Under the pieces are notes generated by a model. That model was not told where the DNA came from. It ran no database searches and was given only the letters and a program-made list of their open reading frames with translations. Source: Nitrospiraceae bacterium (GTDB lineage Bacteria > Nitrospirota > Thermodesulfovibrionia > UBA6902). From it: a DNA stretch of 34,970 bases. Position numbers and translations under genes: made by a program. The stretch is taken from positions 1-34,970 of the forward strand of contig QZKO01000087.1 in assembly GCA_003599505.1 (NCBI GenBank). The letters are read 5' to 3'. Below, piece by piece: positions 23,999 to 31,498 of this stretch; within the stretch, counting starts at the first letter, position 1, and every line of letters starts with the position of its first letter.

Positions 23999-24027
23999 TT
24001 GACATTAAGTTTTATAAATGTTAAAAA
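23999..24027 (+). promoter_or_regulatory. Candidate promoter of the rnf operon
   Basis: A perfect -35 TTGACA (23999-24004) is followed after 17 nt by TAAAAA (24022-24027). The -10 is weak, but the site is the only good -35 in the 195-nt gap before rnfC and leaves a leader of about 100 nt with no recognised riboswitch. Confidence 0.45.
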
Positions 24028-24132
24028 TATCCGCTTTGTTTTAAATTTACTCAAGCAGTTTAATTTATAGCATTATAAACGGAACTTGTAACTCGTCTTT
24101 TTAAATCCTGCGTATTTATTGAAGGGATAAGA

Positions 24133-25443
24133 ATGAGTAGAGCTGCGACGTTTGAAAGAGGGATCCATCCGGAGGAAAGCAAGGAGCTTACCGCGCACAA
24201 GCCGGTGGTAACGGCCCCCCTTCCGGCCCGGGTAATAATCCCGTTGAGCCAGCACGCGGGCGCGCCGGCAAAGGCTGAAGTCGCTATCGGCGATACGGTA
24301 AAGAAGTATCAGCTCATCGGTTCTCCGCAGGGTTTTGTCTCCGCTCCGGTGCACGCCTCAATTTCCGGCAAGGTCACCGCCATAAGCGAATTCCCCCATC
24401 CGTCGGGGAGATTGGTCCCGTCCATAGTAATTGAAAGCGACGGACTTGACGAGGGTCTGCCGTTAACTGATAACAAAGATTATATGGACCTCGATGCGGA
24501 CCGGATCAAGGCGCTTGTAAAAGAAGCAGGGATAGTCGGCCTCGGCGGCGCGGCGTTTCCCACGAGCGTAAAGCTTTCCCCGCCCAAAGAAAAACCTATC
24601 GATACAGTCATCATAAACGGCGCGGAATGCGAGCCGTACCTGACCGCCGACCACAGGCTGATGGTTGAGAAACCGCAGGAAATAGTGAACGGGCTGAAGT
24701 TGTTAATGAAATCGGTAGGGGTCAAAAAAGGATACATCGGCATAGAAAAGAACAAGCCGGACGCTATTGATATAATGCAAAAGGCCGTATCCGGTGAATC
24801 AAATATTGAAGTAATACCACTTACTGTTAAATATCCGCAGGGCGCGGAAAAGATGCTGATCAAGGCTGTAAAGGGAAGGGAAGTCCCAAGCCGCGGACTG
24901 CCTATGGATGTAGGCTGCGTTGTACAGAATGTCGGCACCGCTCTCGCTGTGTATGAAGCGGTCCGGTTCGGCAAACCTTTGATAGAAAGGGTTGTGACTG
25001 TTACCGGCAACGGAGTGAGGGAGCCTAAAAATATCCTCGCGCGTATCGGCACGCGCATCTCTGAGCTCCTCGACCTCAGCGGCGGTCTTGTAGACAGCGC
25101 CGTGAAAGTGATATCAGGAGGCCCTATGATGGGTTTCGCGCAGTGGAGCCTTGACGTCCCGGTTATAAAGGGCATGTCGGGTCTTCTGGTTTTAACAGAA
25201 AGTGAATATGTTTCATCTGAAGAATATTTCGCGTGCATCAGATGCGGAAGATGCGTTGATGTATGTCCCATAGGGCTTAACCCTTCGATGCTGAGCATCC
25301 TGGCTGAGAAAGGGCATTATGAAGAGGCCAAGGATTATAACCTCTTCGACTGCTTTGAGTGCGGCTCCTGTGCCTTTGTCTGCCCGGCGAAGAGGCCGAT
25401 GGTACAGTTCATGAGACTGGCGAAATCGCAGGTGAAACCGTGA
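24133..25443 (+). CDS. rnfC: Rnf complex subunit C, NADH-side flavin/FeS protein
   Basis: The 436-residue membrane-bound subunit carries the NAD(H)/FMN site and passes electrons between RnfB and NAD+. The N-terminal part (HAGAPAKAEVAIGDTVKKYQ and SAPVHASISGKV) is the RnfC biotinyl-lipoyl-like domain. The flavin and nucleotide segment includes GLGGAAFPT (137-145) and NGAECEPYL (162-170). Two ferredoxin motifs follow, CIRCGRCVDVCP (Cys368, 371, 374, 378) and CFECGSCAFVCP (Cys407, 410, 413, 417). The length matches clostridial-type RnfC and lacks the long Ala-rich tail of gamma-proteobacterial forms. It is the first gene of the rnfCDGEAB operon; rnfD follows after 9 nt. Confidence 0.97.
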   Translation: MSRAATFERGIHPEESKELTAHKPVVTAPLPARVIIPLSQHAGAPAKAEVAIGDTVKKYQLIGSPQGFVSAPVHASISGKVTAISEFPHPSGRLVPSIVIESDGLDEGLPLTDNKDYMDLDADRIKALVKEAGIVGLGGAAFPTSVKLSPPKEKPIDTVIINGAECEPYLTADHRLMVEKPQEIVNGLKLLMKSVGVKKGYIGIEKNKPDAIDIMQKAVSGESNIEVIPLTVKYPQGAEKMLIKAVKGREVPSRGLPMDVGCVVQNVGTALAVYEAVRFGKPLIERVVTVTGNGVREPKNILARIGTRISELLDLSGGLVDSAVKVISGGPMMGFAQWSLDVPVIKGMSGLLVLTESEYVSSEEYFACIRCGRCVDVCPIGLNPSMLSILAEKGHYEEAKDYNLFDCFECGSCAFVCPAKRPMVQFMRLAKSQVKP

Positions 25444-25452
25444 GGTTAATAA

Positions 25453-26472
25453 ATGTCAACTGAAGCAAAGACACATCCGCTGGTAGTTTCCGTAAGTCCG
25501 CATGTGCGGGGCGAAGAATCAATCTCCAAAATCATGTGGACCGTCAATTTTGCGCTTCTTCCGGCATTTATTATGTCGGTTTATTATTTCGGGCCGAGGG
25601 CGTTATATGTCACGGGCCTATGCATATTAACGGCAGTGCTTTCGGAGCACATTTACCAGAAGGCGCTGAATAAAAAGGTTACATCAAACGACGGGAGCGC
25701 GTTTTTAACAGGGCTTCTCCTCGGGATGAACCTCCCGTCCGGCATTCCGTTTTATATCCCGGTTACAGGTTCTTTTGTCGCTGTTGTGATTACAAAAATG
25801 CTCTTCGGCGGGCTCGGATATAATATTTTCAACCCGGCCCTTATAGGAAGGGCTTTTTTATTGATAACGTGGCCCAAGCTGATGACCAAATGGCCGATGC
25901 CGACCGCGAATTTCCTTGAAATGGACGCAAAGACAACTGCCACTCCACTGGGCCTTCTGAAAGAAGAGGGGCTGGCAAAACTTATAGAGCATTTCGGCGA
26001 CAAGGCCGCGCTTTATAAATCCCTGCTCTTTGGAAGCACAGCGGGTTCTCTCGGTGAAACTTCCGCGATAGCCCTGCTCCTCGGCGCTGCCATACTTCTT
26101 TATAAAAGGTATATTACCTGGCATATCCCTTTTTCATTCCTCGGAACGGTCGCGCTTGCGGCATGGATATTCGGCGGCAAGGAAGGGCTTTTCACAGGCG
26201 ACCCTGTTATACATCTGTTAAGCGGCGGCCTTATCCTGGGCGCTTTTTTTATGGCAACGGATTACGTTACCTGTCCCACTATCAGAAAGGGACAGCTAAT
26301 CTTCGGCGTCGGATGCGGCGCCATTACCATGCTTATCAGATTAAAGGGAGGCTTCCCTGAAGGCGTAATGTTCGCGATCCTTCTTATGAACTGTTTCGCG
26401 CCGCTGATTGACAGGAACGTCAGGCCGAAACAGTTCGGGGCAGTTAAAGCAGTTAAAGAGGTCAAAAAATGA
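25453..26472 (+). CDS. rnfD: Rnf complex subunit D, membrane flavoprotein
   Basis: The 339-residue integral membrane subunit of the NqrB/RnfD family has about ten helices, including LTGLLLGMNLPSGIPFYIPV and LIGRAFLLITWPK. The segment TTATPLGLLK (161-170) corresponds to the site where FMN is attached through a phosphoester to Thr; Thr164 just before Pro is the likely residue. GGLILGAFFMATDYVTCPTI lies in the last third. RnfD is part of the ion-translocating core. It follows rnfC by 9 nt with a GAGGT ribosome site, and its TGA overlaps the rnfG start as ATGA. Confidence 0.96.
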   Translation: MSTEAKTHPLVVSVSPHVRGEESISKIMWTVNFALLPAFIMSVYYFGPRALYVTGLCILTAVLSEHIYQKALNKKVTSNDGSAFLTGLLLGMNLPSGIPFYIPVTGSFVAVVITKMLFGGLGYNIFNPALIGRAFLLITWPKLMTKWPMPTANFLEMDAKTTATPLGLLKEEGLAKLIEHFGDKAALYKSLLFGSTAGSLGETSAIALLLGAAILLYKRYITWHIPFSFLGTVALAAWIFGGKEGLFTGDPVIHLLSGGLILGAFFMATDYVTCPTIRKGQLIFGVGCGAITMLIRLKGGFPEGVMFAILLMNCFAPLIDRNVRPKQFGAVKAVKEVKK

Positions 26473-27158
26473 CAACAAAAGACATTATAAAAATAACCGT
26501 CAATCTCGTGGTGATATATCTGCTCGGCGGCCTGCTTATTGCCTTTGTCTACGCAAAGACGTCTCCCATTATGTTCATCAAGGCAAAAGAAGAAAAGGAA
26601 GCCGCGCTCAGAACGATGATGCCCGAAGCGCAGCATATTGCAAAACTTGGAGACTGGGAGCCCCATGAAAAACACGCGGAGTATTATGCCGCGCAGGAAT
26701 GCGGAGAGCTGAGAGTTACAACGGTCAAGGATGAAAAGACGGGAAAAACAAAAGAACAGAAAGAATGTATCGATGCCAGGGCCATCGGTTATATTGTAGA
26801 GGGTTTCGGCAAAGGGTATTCGAGCTACATTAATGTTCTTGCTTCGGTCGATAAGAATTTCACAGTCCAGAAGGTAAGCGTCCTCCATCACGCGGAAACA
26901 CCGGGCCTTGGAGATGAGATAGAAAAGGAATACTTCCTGAAACGGTTTGCAGGCAAGAGCGCCGACAACCTTGTTGTCATAAAAGGTGAAACGCAGGACA
27001 AGGTTGAGGCCATTTCAGGCGCAACAATATCCAGCCGCGCGGTAACGGAAGACGGCGTGAAAAACGGCGTAAAGATGCTGAAGGAAAAATTATCGGACGC
27101 CGGAGAAGAGAAGAAAGAAGACACTGGAAAGGAACACGACCATGGCCCACACTCATAA
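26469..27158 (+). CDS. rnfG: Rnf complex subunit G, covalent-FMN protein
   Basis: The 229-residue protein has one N-terminal membrane helix (LVVIYLLGGLLIAFVYA, about 13-29) and a periplasmic FMN-binding domain. The flavinylation motif SGAT is at 183-186, so FMN would be bound to Thr186, and GYIVEGFGKGYSS at about 107-119 is the usual core. The AETPGLGDEIEKEYF stretch (142-156) is the strongly conserved RnfG/NqrC signature. The C-terminus is unusually His/Glu-rich (KEHDHGPHS), perhaps metal binding. A longer insert with three extra charged turns is present at about 85-100 (VKDEKTGKTKEQKEC). Its 3' end overlaps rnfE by 17 nt. Flavin transferase (ApbE) needed for attachment is not in the window. 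Confidence 0.96.
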   Translation: MTTKDIIKITVNLVVIYLLGGLLIAFVYAKTSPIMFIKAKEEKEAALRTMMPEAQHIAKLGDWEPHEKHAEYYAAQECGELRVTTVKDEKTGKTKEQKECIDARAIGYIVEGFGKGYSSYINVLASVDKNFTVQKVSVLHHAETPGLGDEIEKEYFLKRFAGKSADNLVVIKGETQDKVEAISGATISSRAVTEDGVKNGVKMLKEKLSDAGEEKKEDTGKEHDHGPHS

Positions 27159-27786
27159 AAGCAACTGGGAATTAATCAAGAACGGGATGTTCAGCGAGAA
27201 CACCATCTTCAGGATGGCGATAAGCCTGTGTCCTTCCATCGCGGTCACGAACAGCCTGAAGAACGGTTTCTACATGGGCGTATCGGTCATCTTCGTCCAG
27301 ACAATGGTCAACCTGACCGTTTCATTAATAAGAAATTTCATCAACCCCAAGATACGCATTCCTATATTCATGATGGTTATTGCCGGTTATGTGAGTATCA
27401 TAGATATGTCGATGGCCGCATGGGCGAGGCCTGTTTACAAACAGATCGGCCTGTATATTCAGCTCATAGTCGCCTTTGCTTCGATCTTTGCCCGCGCGGA
27501 GGTCTTCGCGGTAAAGAACAGGATTGTCCCGTCGGTATGCGACGGTCTCGGCATGGGGATCGGGTTCTTTTTGGCGATGATCGTCATCAGCTTCTTCAGG
27601 GAGCTCCTGGGGAAAGGGGCCTTATGGGGATTCCCTATCGTGTCGGGGAACCCGCTGCTTATAATGATCCTGCCTGCCGGAGGTTTCTTCGCGGTGGGAT
27701 TATTGATGGGATTTTTCAACTGGATGGACGCGAAATTGGCCTCGAGAAAAGGCGAGTCGGCGTCAGCGGAGAAACAGGCGGCATAG
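27142..27786 (+). CDS. rnfE: Rnf complex subunit E, membrane protein
   Basis: This 214-residue integral membrane protein of the RnfE/NqrD family has about six helices. The segment NGMFSENTIFRMAISLCPSI and AVTNSLKNGFYMG near the N-terminus is the family signature, with one conserved Cys that, together with that of RnfA, holds a membrane iron-sulfur centre. GDGLGMGIGF (written CDGLGMGIGF here) and FRELLGKGALWGFP follow in the second half. It forms the inverted-repeat core with RnfA for ion passage. The start has AAAGGAA as ribosome site inside rnfG. Confidence 0.96.
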   Translation: MAHTHKSNWELIKNGMFSENTIFRMAISLCPSIAVTNSLKNGFYMGVSVIFVQTMVNLTVSLIRNFINPKIRIPIFMMVIAGYVSIIDMSMAAWARPVYKQIGLYIQLIVAFASIFARAEVFAVKNRIVPSVCDGLGMGIGFFLAMIVISFFRELLGKGALWGFPIVSGNPLLIMILPAGGFFAVGLLMGFFNWMDAKLASRKGESASAEKQAA

Positions 27787-27816
27787 AGCCGGCAAAAAAA
27801 TTTCAGGAGAAAGATT

Positions 27817-28404
27817 ATGGATTTCGAAAGACTTTTCCAACTGGTCGTAGCGGCGTCGTTAATAAATAATTTTGTCTTCACCCGCTTCCTGGGTCTGTGT
27901 ATCTTCTTCGGGGTTTCCAAAAAAATGGAGACAGCCGTTGGAATGAGCATAACCTTCACCGCTGTTATGGTGATCAGCGCCGCGTTAAGCTGGGTAGTTT
28001 TTGAATATGTCATGCTGCCGCTTGACATCACTTTTCTGAAGATAATCGTATTCATAGGCATTATCGCGGCATTTGTCCAGTCTGCCGATACTATAATGAA
28101 AAAGGTAAGCCCTTCGCTTTATTACAAACTCGGCATATATCTGGCGCTGATAACAACAAATTGTATTATCCTCGCTGTCCCCCTTATAAATTCGGGCGAG
28201 AGATACAGTTTTCTGGAAAGCATGTCGTTCGGCCTCGGTTCGGGTCTTGGTTTCGCGCTCGCGCTTGTAATCATGGCGAGCATCCGTGAGAAACTCGAGC
28301 TTGCCGATATACCGGCCCCGTTCAGAGGATTGCCGATTTCATTTATAATAGCCGGGCTTATTGCGCTTGCGTTTACGGGGTTTTCAGGGTTGATAACGCT
28401 GTGA
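27817..28404 (+). CDS. rnfA: Rnf complex subunit A, membrane protein
   Basis: The 195-residue integral membrane protein has six helices and is the partner of RnfE. NNFVFTRFLGLCIFFGVSKK at about 19-38 contains the conserved Cys for the intramembrane cluster, and LALITTNCIILAVPLINSGE at about 107-126 a second conserved Cys. The length (about 190) is standard. It follows rnfE by 30 nt after an AGGAGA ribosome site. The 3' side is followed by a G-run repeat before rnfB. Confidence 0.97.
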   Translation: MDFERLFQLVVAASLINNFVFTRFLGLCIFFGVSKKMETAVGMSITFTAVMVISAALSWVVFEYVMLPLDITFLKIIVFIGIIAAFVQSADTIMKKVSPSLYYKLGIYLALITTNCIILAVPLINSGERYSFLESMSFGLGSGLGFALALVIMASIREKLELADIPAPFRGLPISFIIAGLIALAFTGFSGLITL

Positions 28405-28410
28405 AAAACA

Positions 28411-28437
28411 GGGTTCAAGGGTATAGGGTTCAAGGGG
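28411..28437 (+). repeat. GGGTTCAA minisatellite between rnfA and rnfB
   Basis: G-runs at 28411-28413, 28419-28421, 28426-28428 and 28434-28437 are separated by TTCAA, TATA and TTCAA, a three-tetrad G-quadruplex motif on the coding strand of the rnf mRNA. It is the same kind of repeat as at 14399 and inside the activase gene. The remaining gap to 28491 contains only the rnfB ribosome site. Confidence 0.75.
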
Positions 28438-28491
28438 TCGAGTGGGTACAAATTTAGAGGGTTAATCTGATATACTATTTAAGGGCACGTT

Positions 28492-29685
28492 ATGTTTAAA
28501 ACACCAGGAAAAATAAAAGCAGCTTTGGTAACTTTTGCGCTGTTACTCTCCTGTTCCACCGCGCTTTATGCGGGCGTTGGAGGCGGGGTTGAGGCGCGTG
28601 AAACGGTAAATCTTATTGAGGTCGTCAAGTTTACGGCAGTATTTCTGGTGGGGTTCAGCGCTATTTTCGGTATCGGTCTCGCCTTTGCCGCAAAGAGATT
28701 CGCGGTACAGGAAGACCCCCGTATTGACCAGGTGTCCGAGGTCCTTGCCCACGCCCACTGCGGCGCCTGCGGATACGCGGGCTGCAGGCAGTACGCGGAG
28801 GCGGTGGTATTAAATCCCGATGTTTCGCCAAGTTTATGTACTCCCGGCGGGAAGGCCTCGGCTGAAGCTGTTGCCAGGATTACCGGCAAGGTGATGACCC
28901 AGCTTGAGCCCAAGATCGCAAGGGTATTCTGCCAGGGCGGATGCTCCAAAGCGGTCCGGAGGTTCAAATATGAAGGCATAGCGGACTGCAAGGCGGCAAT
29001 CCTCGCGAGCGGAGGAGACAAGGCATGTGTTTACGGATGTCTCGGCTACGGCACCTGCTCAAGGGTGTGTCCCTTTGGCGCCATTACCATGAGCGATGAC
29101 AACCTGCCGGTAATAGACCCTGTAAAATGCACGGCCTGCGGTCAATGCGCCAGGGCGTGTCCCACAAAGGTCATCGAAATACTTCCTATGGCAAAAGAAG
29201 TCCTGGTAAGGTGTCATTCGAAGGACAAAGGCCCTGTAACAAGGAAGAACTGCCAGACCGGATGTATCGCGTGCGGCATTTGCGCAAAGGTGTGTCCTTA
29301 TAACGCGCCTGCGATTACAAACAATCTCTCAAGGATCGACCTTGATAAATGCAAGGTCTGCGGCCTCTGCGCGACAAAGTGCCCTACCAGCGCGATTATG
29401 GATTACATCCCCAGGAGACCGAAGGCGCTTATTACAGATAAATGCATCGGCTGTCATATGTGCGCAAAGGTATGCCCGGTGAATGCCCCTTCGGGCGAGA
29501 TGAAAAAACTGCATGTCATCAACCAGGGCCAATGCATCGGATGCGGCATCTGCACGTCCAAGTGTCCTGTGGCAGCCATCACCGGCACCTTCAACTATGC
29601 CGAAGTCCTGCAGGCCTACGAAGCCAAAAAGGCCGCGCGGGAAAAGGCAAAGTCCTCTGAAGCTGAGACCGCAGCGAGCGCGTAG
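28492..29685 (+). CDS. rnfB: Rnf complex subunit B, polyferredoxin
   Basis: This 397-residue subunit takes electrons from ferredoxin. A hydrophobic segment lies at residues 10-29, and a membrane helix at about 45-66 (VKFTAVFLVGFSAIFGIGLA). Then comes the RnfB [4Fe-4S] domain HCGACGYAGCRQYAEAV with Cys90, 93, 98 and 116. Six further ferredoxin clusters begin at Cys179, 213, 258, 287, 318 and 348 (for example CTACGQCARACP and CIGCGICTSKCP). E. coli RsxB has two; the six-cluster form is known in clostridial and other anaerobic Rnf. The C-terminal tail is Ala/Lys/Glu-rich. Seven clusters in total suggest a long electron wire. It is last in the operon, 87 nt after rnfA, which leaves room for a separate regulatory element. 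Confidence 0.96.
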   Translation: MFKTPGKIKAALVTFALLLSCSTALYAGVGGGVEARETVNLIEVVKFTAVFLVGFSAIFGIGLAFAAKRFAVQEDPRIDQVSEVLAHAHCGACGYAGCRQYAEAVVLNPDVSPSLCTPGGKASAEAVARITGKVMTQLEPKIARVFCQGGCSKAVRRFKYEGIADCKAAILASGGDKACVYGCLGYGTCSRVCPFGAITMSDDNLPVIDPVKCTACGQCARACPTKVIEILPMAKEVLVRCHSKDKGPVTRKNCQTGCIACGICAKVCPYNAPAITNNLSRIDLDKCKVCGLCATKCPTSAIMDYIPRRPKALITDKCIGCHMCAKVCPVNAPSGEMKKLHVINQGQCIGCGICTSKCPVAAITGTFNYAEVLQAYEAKKAAREKAKSSEAETAASA

Positions 29686-29718
29686 TCCATTCCTGCATCT
29701 TCATCCATTAATCCCGGC

Positions 29719-29747
29719 TAAAGATTAGCCTCCGCTGAACCGATTAA
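29719..29747 (+). promoter_or_regulatory. Sigma-28-like promoter, copy 1
   Basis: TAAAGATT (29719-29726) and CCGATTAA (29740-29747), with 17 nt between TAAA and CCGAT, resemble the FliA consensus TAAAGTTT and GCCGATAA (16 nt between TAAA and CCGAT in the consensus). The same string with the same spacing recurs at 30636. Confidence 0.55.
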
Positions 29748-29764
29748 AATATCACGGTATTGCT

Positions 29765-30631
29765 ATGGAAAAAGTCTTGGGTGGGGACAACACGATGAAA
29801 AACGATTCCTTGAAACGTTCCGTGCATAAAATACCCTCACTCCCCACGCTCCCGGTTATCGCGCAGGAGATACTGATGCTTATAGACGACGAGCTGGTCC
29901 CGGTCGGCAAACTTGAAAGTATCATAGAGAACGATCCCGCCATATCGGCCCGGGTATTGAGTCTTGCCAACTCGGCTTTCTGGGGCATCACCCCTGTTAA
30001 AACGTTAAGGGACGCGATCTTCAGAATCGGCTTTAACACCGTCAAGCACCTTGCGGCAGGGGTGTCTCTGATGACCCTTTTTGACGACGGGAAGCATGGT
30101 AAAAAAGGTTATCAGAGGGTATTCAACCATTCTGTCGCGGTGGGGTTTATCGCAAAGCTTTTGTCCCGCAACCTCCGCATGGCAGTGCCTGAAGAAATGC
30201 TGATGAACGGTATGCTGCATGATATAGGCATATTGGCGCTTCACAGGTATTTCGAGGATTCTTACTCGGAGGTGCTGGACCGCGCGGGAAGCGGGCAATC
30301 CCTTATCGAAGCCGAGAAGACAGTGCTGGATTTTACTCACGCGGAGATCGGCGGATGGCTGGCTGAAGAATGGGGCCTGCCCCGCAGCATTATCCATACG
30401 ACGTTATACCATCATGAGCCGGGTATGTCGAAAGAACACACGAAGCAGGCCGCTGTTGTGCATCTTGCCGATTTTCTCACTGCCCGGAGCATCCTTTGCC
30501 CTGTGGAGAAAGACCCCGGATATCTGCTTGATCCTTCCTGTCTCAGTATGCTCGGCATATCGGACAAAGATATGGATTCCCTGGTTTCACAGGTACAAAA
30601 CGGTGATCTCCTTAACGGGCTTTTTGTATAG
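29765..30631 (+). CDS. HDOD-domain signalling protein
   Basis: The 288-residue protein consists mainly of one HDOD domain (about residues 20-220). It starts KIPSLPTLPVIAQEILMLID and includes the family helix IENDPAISARVLSLANSAFW, then MLHDIGILALHRYF, AEIGGWLAEEWGLP and the YHHEP-type end. HDOD domains are non-catalytic relatives of HD phosphodiesterases that act in chemotaxis, motility and stress signalling. The ATG at 29765 is kept because it sits at the same distance from the shared upstream string as the next gene's ATG; a second ATG at 29795 has GGTGGGG before it and would shorten the protein by 10 residues. The sigma-28-like promoter suggests that it belongs to the flagellar/chemotaxis regulon. 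Confidence 0.9.
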   Translation: MEKVLGGDNTMKNDSLKRSVHKIPSLPTLPVIAQEILMLIDDELVPVGKLESIIENDPAISARVLSLANSAFWGITPVKTLRDAIFRIGFNTVKHLAAGVSLMTLFDDGKHGKKGYQRVFNHSVAVGFIAKLLSRNLRMAVPEEMLMNGMLHDIGILALHRYFEDSYSEVLDRAGSGQSLIEAEKTVLDFTHAEIGGWLAEEWGLPRSIIHTTLYHHEPGMSKEHTKQAAVVHLADFLTARSILCPVEKDPGYLLDPSCLSMLGISDKDMDSLVSQVQNGDLLNGLFV

Positions 30632-30635
30632 GGAC

Positions 30636-30664
30636 TAAAGACTACCGGCTTCTGAACCGATTAA
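30636..30664 (+). promoter_or_regulatory. Sigma-28-like promoter, copy 2
   Basis: TAAA (30636-30639) and CCGATTAA (30657-30664) again have 17 nt between them. From CTGAACCGATTAAAATATCA on, this copy and the one at 29719 are identical for 20 bases and put the next ATG at the same distance. It begins 5 nt after the HDOD stop. Confidence 0.55.
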
Positions 30665-30681
30665 AATATCAGGAGTCCGAT

Positions 30682-30948
30682 ATGGCAAATACGGTCTACA
30701 GGATCAGGAGGTCATTTCAGTTCAAAAACTCCGGTCAGGCAAAGGCCTTTTTTGAAATCGCCGGAATTTACGGCAAAGGCAGGGTGTTCGGAGCTGTGGT
30801 CCTTTACGAAGCAGCACTTGAATTTCTGGTGTGGAGGAAGCTCGAAAATCTCGCGGTGATGGTTTCGGAATGCTCTTTGCGGGACCTGGATATTTATAAA
30901 ATGACTTCGCAGGCAGGCTTCAAGGCCTTCAAGAACGCCGGTCCTTAA
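30682..30948 (+). CDS. Small unknown protein, probable motility regulon
   Basis: This 88-residue protein has no family that I recognise. It starts RIRRSFQFKNSGQAKAFFEI, then AGIYGKGRVFGAVVLYEAAL and EFLVWRKLENLAVMVSECSL, and ends in a basic helix. It is likely a small alpha/beta or all-alpha cytoplasmic protein without signal peptide or membrane helix; two short hydrophobic strands (VFGAVVLYEAA and LAVMVS) are not long enough to span a membrane. The start ATG follows AGGAG by 7 nt. The shared sigma-28-like promoter with the HDOD gene makes a motility or chemotaxis role plausible, but that is context only. Confidence 0.75.
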   Translation: MANTVYRIRRSFQFKNSGQAKAFFEIAGIYGKGRVFGAVVLYEAALEFLVWRKLENLAVMVSECSLRDLDIYKMTSQAGFKAFKNAGP

Positions 30949-30976
30949 CCTGTGGGACGGGTCTGATCAAAGTCGC

Positions 30977-31492
30977 TTATCTTCTGAAAAGAAACGGTTT
31001 CCTTTTTTCCCGGTCATACCTCACCCATATTTTTGTGATTATCTTATTGCCTTTAATGGTGTAATCGATGTAGAGGATATCAGGAATGCCGAATTCAAGA
31101 GGGTGGTATAACGGCTTCAATTCATATCCGACTATGTTCCCCTGCCGGTCGAGTATCCTGCTCAGTTCTGTCTTGCGTACTGCATAGTGGGACCCAACAT
31201 GTCTCTCTGCTTTCTCGAGCGCCTCTTTGGCGGGGACCTGTTTTAAAACAGTGTAATCATATTCAGGCGCGAATATCTCAAAAGAATAACCGTCTCCCTC
31301 TTTGTCGAGGATCGCCACGTTTTCGACGTCATCGCTGTACCTGACCCCATGCAGCAGGAGGGTATAAGTTCCCGAAACTTCCCGGGACGCCGCGGGGTCT
31401 GTCCTAAGATATCCCCCGCCCATGCAGGAATACAGGGTCATCAAGACAAAGATCAGCGCCGGCGCCGCGGTTGAGTATTTTAAAAACCTCAT
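30977..31492 (-). CDS. Unknown lipoprotein paired with Slp
   Basis: The 171-residue protein has a lipoprotein signal (MRFLKYSTAAPALIFVLMTL then YSCMG), with the lipobox Cys at residue 23. The mature part (about 148 residues) is beta-rich, with SGTYTLLLHGVRYSDDVENV, DYTVLKQVPAKEALEKAERH and a C-terminus that ends in IWVRYDREKRKPFLFRR. I do not recognise a family. It starts 6 nt after the Slp gene and so shares its transcript. It is likely anchored in the outer membrane with Slp. It converges with the small plus-strand gene ending at 30948. Confidence 0.8.
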   Translation of the reverse strand: MRFLKYSTAAPALIFVLMTLYSCMGGGYLRTDPAASREVSGTYTLLLHGVRYSDDVENVAILDKEGDGYSFEIFAPEYDYTVLKQVPAKEALEKAERHVGSHYAVRKTELSRILDRQGNIVGYELKPLYHPLEFGIPDILYIDYTIKGNKIITKIWVRYDREKRKPFLFRR

Positions 31493-31498
31493 GTTCTT

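Noticed and set aside
26469-27158. Frameshift between rnfG and rnfE
   Set aside because: The 17-nt overlap could suggest a sequencing error, but both proteins are full length and rnfE has its own ribosome site.
27228-27869. 213-codon plus-strand frame overlapping rnfE
   Set aside because: Its composition (many Arg, His and Pro) is that of an out-of-frame reading and rnfE occupies the same bases.
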